Counted from the first letter of the stretch, positions 1 to 5,159 are shown. The stretch: 5,159 nucleotides of DNA from CAYPTI01 sp964413525 [NCBI: uncultured bacterium] (GCA_964413525.1 CAYPTI010000125.1:1-5159); one strand, 5' to 3'. Numbers and translations: made by a program. The notes: generated by a model from the letters alone, not told the origin.

Positions 1-1149
1 ACGGTCAACGTCCACAACCACTCCTACCAATCCCTGGGCCGGGGGCTGGCCGACGACCGAACGTTTGACGACTGGTGCGACGAGGGCATTTACTGGCTCT
101 CCGAACAGCTCACGGAGGACGATATCTACACCGGGGCCCTGCTGGCGTTCGGCGAGATGCTCCGCTACGGGGTCACCGCCGTGTGCGACTTCTTCTACCT
201 CCACCACGACAGCAACGATCCCTCCCGGCAGGTCATCCGGGCGGCCGAGGATCTCGGGATCCGGTGTCATCTGGCCCGGACCATGTACGATCGGTCCGGT
301 GGCCTGGAGATGTACCGGGAGTCGGTCGACGAAGCGTTCGACCGGACCGATCGCCTCATCCGGGAATACGAGGATTCATCCACCGTCGACGTTTCGCCCG
401 CCCCCCACAGTCCCCACGCCGCCTCCCCGGAGATGATCCGGGCCGGCCACGATCTCGCCCGGCGGCACGGCACCAACATGCACATCCACGTGGCCGAAGT
501 GGAATCGGAGGTTCGGATGACCCGGGAGGAATACGGAGCAACACCAATGCGGTTCCTCGACGACCTGGGGGTGGTGGACGATTCCACGATCGCGGTGCAC
601 TGCGTCAACCTCGAACTGGAGGAGATCCGACTGATGGGGGAGAAGGGCGCTTCCCTGGCCTACTGCCCGTCCTCCAACATGTTCCTCGGGGACGGGGTCA
701 CCGACGTGCCCGCCTTCCTGGACGAAGATGTTCGGATCGGACTGGGGACCGACGGGGGCTGCAGCAACAACCGGACCAGCGTGCTGGAGGAGATGCGGAT
801 GACCGGCCTGTTGCAGAAGGCCAGCCGGCGGGACGGCACCGTGTGCCCGGCCGAAACCACCTTCGCCATGGGCACCCGCCGGGGGGCGGACATCCTGCAG
901 GTGGACGGCGGCCGGATCCGGGAGGGATCGGTGGCCGATTTCTTCCTGGTCGACACGCAGGATCCGTCCATGCTGCCCCGGTTTAACCTGCTCAAGAACC
1001 TGGTCTATTCGCTCCAGCCCTCGGCCATCCAGGCGGTCTACGTTGGCGGGGAAGAGGTCGTGCGGGACGGGGAACTCACCCGGCTATCCGGGGAGTCCCT
1101 CCGCGAACGGGTCGAGGAGTTGACCGCGCGGCTGCGCTCAGCTCGCTGA
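1..1149 (+). CDS. Amidohydrolase-superfamily deaminase (COG0402), probable HutF-like formimidoylglutamate deiminase, 5'-truncated
   Basis: The reading frame is open from base 1 to a TGA at 1147-1149, giving 382 residues. The beginning, probably some 50-70 residues before the first metal motif, lies outside the window. Visible metal and catalytic residues are His5 and His7 (VNVHNHSYQ), His163 and Glu166 (HIHVAE), His200 (AVHC) and Asp251 (GLGTDGG), the standard set of the COG0402 deaminases. The segment F64-F-Y-L-H-H-D70 closely resembles the FHYVHHD segment I recall from Pseudomonas HutF, and SSNMFLGDG matches its STEANLGDG. HutF converts N-formimidoyl-L-glutamate to N-formyl-L-glutamate and ammonia in the cytoplasm, which fits the adjoining hutI and hutU. 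Against a plain HutF call, the TDGGCSNN motif and the C-terminus are of the ATZ/TRZ/SsnA type, and the W-R-E-x-M-Y segment of Pseudomonas HutF reads W25-C-D-E-G-I-Y31. The family is near certain; the substrate is inferred. It converges on hutI with a 12-nt tail overlap. Confidence 0.8.
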   Translation, partial: TVNVHNHSYQSLGRGLADDRTFDDWCDEGIYWLSEQLTEDDIYTGALLAFGEMLRYGVTAVCDFFYLHHDSNDPSRQVIRAAEDLGIRCHLARTMYDRSGGLEMYRESVDEAFDRTDRLIREYEDSSTVDVSPAPHSPHAASPEMIRAGHDLARRHGTNMHIHVAEVESEVRMTREEYGATPMRFLDDLGVVDDSTIAVHCVNLELEEIRLMGEKGASLAYCPSSNMFLGDGVTDVPAFLDEDVRIGLGTDGGCSNNRTSVLEEMRMTGLLQKASRRDGTVCPAETTFAMGTRRGADILQVDGGRIREGSVADFFLVDTQDPSMLPRFNLLKNLVYSLQPSAIQAVYVGGEEVVRDGELTRLSGESLRERVEELTARLRSAR

Positions 1150-2430
1150 AGTTCCCCCGGCGGACCGGTTTTCGACCACCACACCGCCATCCTTCACCAC
1201 CGTGTCCACCAGATTGACCCCGAACCGGTGGATCACCATGCCGTGTTCGGGAACGTCCCAGACCACGATATCGGCCCGTTTTCCCTCCTCCAGGCTCCCG
1301 TACTCCTCCGATCGATCCAGGGCGTGAGCCCCTTCGATGGTGCTCATCTGCCAGATTTGTTCGTAGTCGAGACGGTACATCCGGGCCGCGATCTGCATCA
1401 CCAGCTGAAGGGAGGGCGTTGGGCAGGAGCCGGGGTTGTAGTCGGCCGATAACGCCAGTCGCATGCCGGACTCCACCATGTCCCGGACCTGCCGGGGCAT
1501 GAACGGTTTCTCCGCTTCGGTCTGCGACCCGTTCTCCCAGCCCGGGATCATCTCCAGCATGTGGAAGGTCACCCCGGGCAGCAGGACGCCCGTCACCCCG
1601 GCATCGGCCATGCGTCGGATTCCCTCCCGGCTGGCGTAATCGAGGTGATCGGCCGAGGTCGCCTCCAGGTCGGCCGCCAATTCGGCTCCCTCGTAGGGTC
1701 CGGTCTGATCGGCGTGGACCTTCAACTTAAATCCCGCGTTCCGGGCTTCCCGCGCGATCCGTTCGCTTTCCTCCGCGGTGAACCCGATGGGATCGCAACA
1801 GACATCGCAGTACTCGGCGTACTCCCGGGCTTCCGGAAGCCACTCGATCACCCGGTCCACGTAGGCCGCCCGATCGGCTTCGTATTCTTCCGGCACCACG
1901 TGGGCTCCCAGGTAGGTCCCGACCACGTCGACGTCATGATCCAGTTCGTCGGCCACCCGGAGCAGGCGAAGTTCCGTCTCCCGGTTCAGTCCGTAGCCGC
2001 TCTTGGCTTCCGCCAGGGTCGTGCCGTGGCGGAGCATAATGTCGAGGTCGCGGGTCGCCTGGTCGTGAAGCTGGTCGTAGGAGGCCTTCCGGGTCCGGGA
2101 GACGGTGTACTGGATTCCTCCCTCCAGGGGCCGGTTCTCGGGTCGATCGGTCACCCGGTAACGGTATCCCTCGTGACGGGATCCGGCGTACACGAGATGA
2201 GAATGGGAGTCGACCAATCCGGGGGAGACGACCTTGCCCTCCGCGTTGATGGTTCGGCGGGCCTCGTATCGTTCGGTGAGTGCCTCGGTTGATCCCACGT
2301 CGAGGATCGCTCCGTCGTCCACCGCAACAGCACCGTTCTCGATGACGTTAAACGAGCCGCCCACCGGACCCTCGCCATCCCTCCGGCAGGGGATTAATTC
2401 GCTGGCCTGAGTGATCAGAAGATCAATCAT
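1138..2430 (-). CDS. hutI: Imidazolonepropionase HutI
   Basis: This 430-residue protein, close to the usual family length, hydrolyses 4-imidazolone-5-propionate to N-formimidoyl-L-glutamate, the third step of cytoplasmic histidine degradation. It is an amidohydrolase-superfamily TIM barrel binding one metal ion. The expected ligands are His76 and His78 (DSHSHLVYAGSR), His239 (KVHADQ) and Asp330 (ALSADYNPGS). Family hallmarks include GGGI-like GGIQYTVSRTR (104-114), the EAKSGYGL loop (141-148), SADHLDY (259-265) and the NPGSCPTPSL stretch. The N-terminal 70 and C-terminal 50 residues form the usual beta-sandwich. The ATG start is supported by AAGGAG ten bases upstream. It lies downstream of hutU across a 265-nt gap that carries a possible promoter of its own. 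Its stop overlaps the end of the opposing HutF-like gene. The protein is strongly acidic. Identification is secure. Confidence 0.97.
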   Translation of the reverse strand: MIDLLITQASELIPCRRDGEGPVGGSFNVIENGAVAVDDGAILDVGSTEALTERYEARRTINAEGKVVSPGLVDSHSHLVYAGSRHEGYRYRVTDRPENRPLEGGIQYTVSRTRKASYDQLHDQATRDLDIMLRHGTTLAEAKSGYGLNRETELRLLRVADELDHDVDVVGTYLGAHVVPEEYEADRAAYVDRVIEWLPEAREYAEYCDVCCDPIGFTAEESERIAREARNAGFKLKVHADQTGPYEGAELAADLEATSADHLDYASREGIRRMADAGVTGVLLPGVTFHMLEMIPGWENGSQTEAEKPFMPRQVRDMVESGMRLALSADYNPGSCPTPSLQLVMQIAARMYRLDYEQIWQMSTIEGAHALDRSEEYGSLEEGKRADIVVWDVPEHGMVIHRFGVNLVDTVVKDGGVVVENRSAGGTSAS

Positions 2431-2440
2431 CGCAGGAACG

Positions 2441-2446
2441 CTCCTT
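2441..2446 (-). promoter_or_regulatory. Shine-Dalgarno of hutI
   Basis: The minus strand reads AAGGAG here, with 10 nt (2431-2440) to the ATG at 2430-2428. It fixes the hutI start and shows that hutI is translated independently of hutU. Confidence 0.8.
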
Positions 2447-2474
2447 CATTACGAAAGTTCGCTCAGAAACAGAT

Positions 2475-2505
2475 ATTATCGGCACACGTCCGTGTCCGTG
2501 TGCAA
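2475..2505 (-). promoter_or_regulatory. Candidate promoter of hutI
   Basis: On the minus strand GATAAT (2480-2475), five of six matches to a bacterial -10 box, lies about 45 nt before the hutI ATG. TTGCAC (2505-2500) is a weak -35 candidate, three of six matches, with a long 19-nt spacer. The spacer holds a perfect inverted repeat, so the site looks regulated. The -10 is plausible and the -35 poor; an activator-dependent promoter, or none at all with read-through from hutU, remains possible. Confidence 0.35.
2482..2503. promoter_or_regulatory. Candidate operator: perfect 7-bp inverted repeat with 8-nt spacer
   Basis: GCACACG (2482-2488) and CGTGTGC (2497-2503) are exact inverted copies separated by eight bases. 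The 22-bp site sits between the candidate -10 and -35 of hutI, where a bound dimeric repressor would block RNA polymerase. Hut operons are commonly induced by urocanate through HutC-type repressors, but this sequence does not resemble a HutC operator I can recall and no regulator gene is in the window. Its right half overlaps the left arm of the larger inverted repeat, so the two structures share bases. Confidence 0.4.
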
Positions 2506-2528
2506 ATACAGTCCCCTCACATCATTCT

Positions 2529-2595
2529 CGGTCAGCCGATGTCTGACCGGTGCCAAAGGCACGACGTACGTCCCCGGGGTGATTTTTCTCCCCGG
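2529..2595 (-). other. Cluster of adjacent hairpins in the hutU-hutI gap
   Basis: Four inverted repeats are packed into 67 nt. CGGTCAG/CTGACCG (2529-2535/2543-2549) has a 7-bp stem and 7-nt loop. GTGCC/GGCAC (2550-2554/2558-2562) has a 5-bp stem and 3-nt loop. GACGTACGTC (2563-2572) is a 10-bp palindrome. CCGGGG/CCCCGG (2574-2579/2590-2595) has a 6-bp stem and 10-nt loop, T-rich on the plus strand and A-rich in the hutU-hutI RNA. They follow one another almost without linker and lie inside the 21-bp outer inverted repeat. None is followed by a U-run on the minus strand, so they do not look like an intrinsic terminator for hutU. Confidence 0.55.
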
Positions 2596-2650
2596 ATCGA
2601 GTTCCTTATCCTGCGTCTATTCAGTCCGTTCGTGACGATTGGTGACTTTT

Positions 2651-2679
2651 GGTTGGTTCCGAGCCGGTGAAACCAAACC
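2651..2679 (-). other. Hairpin just downstream of hutU
   Basis: GGTTGGTT (2651-2658) and AACCAAACC (2671-2679) pair into an 8-bp stem with one bulged A and a 12-nt loop. It starts 17 nt after the hutU stop codon, within the outer inverted repeat. In the hutU transcript it is followed by AAAAGUCACC rather than a U-run, so a Rho-independent terminator is not supported. It may slow 3' exonuclease decay or be one branch of the larger structure. Confidence 0.4.
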
Positions 2680-2695
2680 CGTTCGGAGACTGTAT

Positions 2696-4372
2696 TTACA
2701 CACGGTTCGGGTCCCAATCGTCCTCGGGTCGGACGCTCCGGATGCCGGTCTGCCGGGCGGTTGCCTGCGCCTGCTCGTACCCGGCGTCGGCGTAGCGAAG
2801 CACTCCGATTCCGGTGTCCCCGTCAAACACCCGGTTCAATCGCTCCGAGGCGGACTCCGATCCGTCCGCCACCACGGTGACCCCGGCACTCTTGTAATAT
2901 CCGGCGTAGCCGCCTCCTCCCCCGTGAATGGCCACCAGGTCGGCCCCGGACCCCGAGTTCAGCAGGGCGTTCAACAGAGGCCAGTCCGCCACCGCGTCGG
3001 TCCCGTCCTTCATGTTTTCGGTCTCCCGCAGGGGCTGGCAGACTCCGCCCGCGTCGAGGTGGTCCCGGGTAAAGACCACCGGGCCCGACAGATCCCCGCT
3101 GCGGACGGCCCGGTTGACCCGGTCCGCGAGCCGGGACCGTTCCCCGTGGCCCAGCCAGGCAATCCGGGCCGGCAACCCCTGGTGCTTGAGGTGTTGTTGG
3201 GCCAGCGGAATCCAGTCCCCGATCAGCTCGTTATCAGAAAATTCCTCCAGCAGTAACCGGTCGATGAATTCAATGTCCCCGGAGTCGCCGGTCAGGGCAA
3301 CCCACCGGAAGGGCCCCTTGCCCTCACAGAACAGCGGCCGGATGTAGGCCTCGGTGAAAATCGGGATGGACATCGCTTCCTCCAGTCCGGCCTCCCGCGC
3401 CTGGGCCCGGATGTTGTTGCCGTATTCAAAAACGACGGATCCCTGGTCCTTCCAGGCCAGCATGGTCCGAACGTGTTTTTCGATCGATTCCCGAGCCCGG
3501 CGGCGCAGGTCGTCGGAGTCCTCCTCCCGCAGTCGGAACCATTCCTCCACCGAGGCACCCTCCGGACAGTACCCGTACTTGAGATCGTGGGCGGAGGTCT
3601 GGTCGGTGACCACGTCGGGGACGACCCCTCGCTCCCTCAGCTCGGGCAGCACCTCGGCGGCGTTCCCAAGCAGCCCGATGGACGTCGGTTTGCCGGCGTT
3701 TTGGGCCTGCCGGACCCAGATCAGCGCTTCGTCCAGGTCGTCCGTGCTCCGTTCGAGGTAGCCCGTTTCGATTCGTTTTTGGATTCGGTCCGGGTTGACT
3801 TCAACGCATAACCCCACCCCGTCGTTCATGGTCACGGCCAGGGGCTGGGCCCCGCCCATGCCGCCGAGGCCGGCGGTGACGACCAGCCGACCCTCCAGGG
3901 TTCCTCCGAAATGCTGAGCGGCCACCTCGGCGAAGGTCTGGTAGGTGCCCTGGATGATTCCCTGGGATCCGATGTACTGCCAGTCGCCCGCGGTGTAGCC
4001 GCCCCACATGATCTGATCCCGATCCTCCAGCTCGTAAAAATGGTCCTCCCGGGCCCACCGACCCACGAGGTTGCTGGTGGCCATCAGGACCAGCGGGGAG
4101 GAGGGACTGGTTGAAAACACCCCGATCGGTTTGCCGGACTGGATCACGAGGGTTTCCTCCGGCTTGAGGTCCAGCAGAACCTCCCGGGTTCGTTCGTAGC
4201 TGTCCCAGTTTCGGGCGGCTTTGCCCAGGCTGCCGTAAATGACCAGATTTTCCGGATCTTCGCCGTTTTCGATCGTGTTTTCGAGCATCCGTAGCAGACC
4301 TTCCTGACGCCAGCCCCGGCAGCGCAGGTCCGTCCCCCGCTCGGCCCGCACGGTTTTTCGCTCAGGACTCAC
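2696..4372 (-). CDS. hutU: Urocanate hydratase HutU
   Basis: Urocanase adds water to urocanate to give 4-imidazolone-5-propionate, using tightly bound NAD+ as an electrophile; it is a cytoplasmic homodimer. The protein is 558 residues, the family norm. Hallmarks in order: VRAERGTDLRCRGWRQE, GSLGKAARNW, QSGKPIGVF, TAGDWQYIGSQGIIQGTY, the NAD-binding GLGGMGGAQPLA around residue 172, LLGNAAEVLPE, VTDQTSAHD, YGNNIR, EAYIRPLFCEGKGPFRW, GLPARIAWLGHGER (about 400-413), RDHLDAGG (436-444), ETENMKDGTDAVADWPLLNALLN, and LRYADAGYE. I chose GTG at 4372 because GAGGA lies 8 nt upstream; TTG at 4378 would add two residues but leaves only 2 nt. The start overlaps the M20 gene by 11 nt. Two motifs depart from the textbook enzyme: the signature Cys (410 in Pseudomonas putida) is Ala405, and HHGGGVGMG reads HGGGGGYAG from His483. 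The identification is secure, and the departures may mark a subfamily. Confidence 0.95.
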   Translation of the reverse strand: MSPERKTVRAERGTDLRCRGWRQEGLLRMLENTIENGEDPENLVIYGSLGKAARNWDSYERTREVLLDLKPEETLVIQSGKPIGVFSTSPSSPLVLMATSNLVGRWAREDHFYELEDRDQIMWGGYTAGDWQYIGSQGIIQGTYQTFAEVAAQHFGGTLEGRLVVTAGLGGMGGAQPLAVTMNDGVGLCVEVNPDRIQKRIETGYLERSTDDLDEALIWVRQAQNAGKPTSIGLLGNAAEVLPELRERGVVPDVVTDQTSAHDLKYGYCPEGASVEEWFRLREEDSDDLRRRARESIEKHVRTMLAWKDQGSVVFEYGNNIRAQAREAGLEEAMSIPIFTEAYIRPLFCEGKGPFRWVALTGDSGDIEFIDRLLLEEFSDNELIGDWIPLAQQHLKHQGLPARIAWLGHGERSRLADRVNRAVRSGDLSGPVVFTRDHLDAGGVCQPLRETENMKDGTDAVADWPLLNALLNSGSGADLVAIHGGGGGYAGYYKSAGVTVVADGSESASERLNRVFDGDTGIGVLRYADAGYEQAQATARQTGIRSVRPEDDWDPNRV

Positions 4373-5159
4373 GGTCAAATTCCTCGATCAACCCGACCGT
4401 GCACCGGGCGGTGTTCACCAGGTTCTCAACGCTGATGTGTTCGTCAAAGGAATGGATGTCCCGGAACCCCAGCCCCATGGTGAAGCAGAGCAGGCCGTGC
4501 TGATTGAAGATGTTGGTGTCGGCCCCGCCCAGGGTTTCGGTGAAGTACGGATCCACGCCGATTTTCTCCATCGACCGGACCGCCACCCGAACGTGCGAGT
4601 GATCCTCGGGGACGTCGAACCCCCGGTATTTTTCCTCCTCCCGACAGGAGACCGTGCCTCCCCGGGATCGGGCGGCGTCCTCGACGGCCTGTTTCATGTG
4701 CTCGACCTGGGCCTGCAAATTCTCCTCGACGAGGGAACGGACTTCCCCCACCATGCTTACGTGTTCCGGAATAATCGAGGCCAGTTCCCCCCCGCCGATC
4801 CGTCCAAGGTTCGCGTGGGTGACGTCGTCCACCTTGCCGAGCTTCATCTGGGTCACGGCGTCGGCCGCGATCTGAATGGCGCTGATCCCGTCCTCCGGAG
4901 CCAACCCCACGTGGGAGGGTTTCCCCTCGACGTCCCACCAGAGCTTGCGTCCGTAGGGACCCCGCAGGATAATCTGACCCACGTCCCCGCTGCTGTCGAA
5001 GATGAACCCCCGTTCCGACCGGATCCTTGAAAAATCCATCGCCCGGGCACCCAGCAGTCCTTCCTGTTCCCGGACCGTGAGCACCAGTTCGATGGGCCCG
5101 CACCGGCCTCCGTGGTCCTGGATCACCCGGATGGCCTCCAGGTAGGCGGCCAGGGCGGC
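4362..5159 (-). CDS. M20-family metallopeptidase/amidase, PepT2/YqjE-like, N-terminus outside window
   Basis: The frame is open from the right edge to TGA at 4364-4362, giving 265 residues that correspond to the C-terminal two thirds of a dinuclear-zinc M20 enzyme. It aligns by eye with tripeptidase-T-like proteins of the PepT2/YqjE type: VLTVREQEGLLGA around the catalytic Glu (codon 5067-5069), FIFDSSGDVG with a metal-ligand Asp, the lid-domain GKPSHVGLAPEDGISAIQIAADA, ANLGRIGGG, GEVRSL, GGADTNIFNQHG, and the C-terminal ligand His in DIHSFDEH (codon 4452-4454). The first metal-binding His and bridging Asp are upstream of the window. M20 enzymes cleave peptides or N-acyl, N-carbamoyl or related amino acids. 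The stop overlaps the hutU start, so it is probably the preceding gene of the same operon and may supply histidine from peptides or act on N-formylglutamate. The Glu after the catalytic Glu, normally a metal ligand, is Gln here. Family is certain, substrate unknown. Confidence 0.9.
   Translation of the reverse strand, partial: AALAAYLEAIRVIQDHGGRCGPIELVLTVREQEGLLGARAMDFSRIRSERGFIFDSSGDVGQIILRGPYGRKLWWDVEGKPSHVGLAPEDGISAIQIAADAVTQMKLGKVDDVTHANLGRIGGGELASIIPEHVSMVGEVRSLVEENLQAQVEHMKQAVEDAARSRGGTVSCREEEKYRGFDVPEDHSHVRVAVRSMEKIGVDPYFTETLGGADTNIFNQHGLLCFTMGLGFRDIHSFDEHISVENLVNTARCTVGLIEEFDRES
4381..4385 (-). promoter_or_regulatory. Shine-Dalgarno of hutU inside the M20 gene
   Basis: GAGGA on the minus strand lies within the last codons of the M20 gene, 8 nt before GTG at 4372-4370 but only 2 nt before TTG at 4378-4376. 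It decides the hutU start in favour of GTG. With the 11-nt overlap it points to translational coupling of the two genes. Confidence 0.65.

Larger units (their letters stand above)
2496..2705 (-). repeat. Long-range inverted repeat, 21-bp arms enclosing 168 nt between hutU and hutI
   Basis: The arms are 2496-2516 and 2685-2705 and match at 19 of 21 positions. On the minus strand the core reads CCGTGTGTAAATACAGTC in the hutU-side arm and GACTGTATTTGCACACGG in the hutI-side arm. Both departures from perfect complementarity (2503/2698 and 2514/2687) become G.U wobbles in the hutU-hutI sense RNA and A.C mismatches in the opposite RNA, so a continuous 21-bp helix is possible only in the sense transcript. 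The first arm contains the hutU stop codon (2696-2698). The second overlaps the candidate hutI -35 and operator. The enclosed stretch contains further hairpins. It could be a structured leader/intergenic RNA or a short palindromic intergenic repeat or MITE. I see no target-site duplication at its ends. Confidence 0.7.

Noticed and set aside
75-986. Long plus-strand open frame overlapping the HutF-like gene
   Set aside because: It is a frame shifted against the deaminase, whose metal motifs lie in frame 1. The product is Arg/Gly/Pro-rich with no recognisable motif, typical of a GC-rich shadow frame.
1561-2292. 243-codon plus-strand open frame antisense to hutI
   Set aside because: It lies entirely within a secure hutI gene, has no ribosome binding site that I can see and no family motif.
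2574-2595. CCGGGG/CCCCGG hairpin with a T-rich loop as an intrinsic terminator
   Set aside because: The T-run is in the loop on the plus strand and not after the stem on either strand, so it does not meet the terminator pattern.
2411-2635. Small plus-strand frame (74 codons) in the hutU-hutI gap, and minus-strand frames of 61 and 69 codons nearby
   Set aside because: There is no convincing Shine-Dalgarno or motif, the frames run through the inverted-repeat hairpins and into flanking genes, and composition is unlike the neighbouring proteins.
2496-2705. Complete insertion sequence or MITE
   Set aside because: There is no transposase frame, no target-site duplication visible at the ends, and only one copy in the window. 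A MITE remains possible but is not supported enough to annotate as a mobile element.
2704-2716. GGTTCGGGTCCC resembling a tRNA T-arm
   Set aside because: It is the complement of the HutU C-terminal codons, and no acceptor, D or anticodon stems can be assembled around it.
2639-3256. 205-codon plus-strand open frame antisense to the hutU end
   Set aside because: It overlaps conserved HutU motifs on the opposite strand and encodes a low-complexity Val/Gly/Pro-rich product; it is a shadow frame.
4376-4378. TTG as the hutU start codon
   Set aside because: It leaves only 2 nt after GAGGA, whereas GTG at 4372 has an 8-nt spacing; the two candidates differ by two residues only.

Overview
The window is a GC-rich, densely coding prokaryotic segment holding most of a histidine-degradation (hut) locus. 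It has four genes: a 5'-truncated deaminase of the amidohydrolase superfamily on the plus strand (1-1149), and on the minus strand imidazolonepropionase HutI (1138-2430), urocanate hydratase HutU (2696-4372) and the C-terminal two thirds or so of an M20 metallopeptidase/amidase (4362 to the right edge). The proteins are markedly acidic and poor in lysine; a hand count in HutI gives about 75 Asp+Glu against about 43 Lys+Arg. Good Shine-Dalgarno leaders precede hutI and hutU. Together these suggest a high-GC, probably salt-adapted bacterium. I cannot name the genus, and a haloarchaeon is not formally excluded, although the gene order differs from the hutU-hutG-hutI-hutH order I recall for haloarchaea.

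Layout in the direction of minus-strand transcription: the M20 gene runs into hutU with an 11-nt overlap, a translationally coupled pair. A 265-nt gap (2431-2695) follows, less GC-rich than the genes and full of inverted repeats, then hutI. The plus-strand deaminase converges on hutI, and the two stop codons overlap tail to tail within 12 nt, so there is no room for a dedicated terminator between them.

Pathway: HutU hydrates urocanate to 4-imidazolone-5-propionate, and HutI opens that ring to N-formimidoyl-L-glutamate. The plus-strand deaminase has features of HutF, which would convert this to N-formyl-L-glutamate plus ammonia. The usual last enzyme, HutG, and the first, HutH, are not in the window. 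The M20 gene coupled to hutU could either supply histidine by peptide hydrolysis or be the enzyme that removes the formyl group from glutamate; the second is a hypothesis drawn from context.

The most unusual part is the hutU-hutI gap. A 21-bp inverted repeat (arms 2496-2516 and 2685-2705) encloses several compact hairpins. Its only two imperfections are G.U wobbles when read as the hutU-hutI sense RNA. One arm contains the hutU stop codon and the other overlaps a candidate hutI promoter and operator. It could be a structured regulatory RNA or a small palindromic intergenic repeat. HutU and the M20 enzyme also differ from textbook active-site motifs at defined residues.
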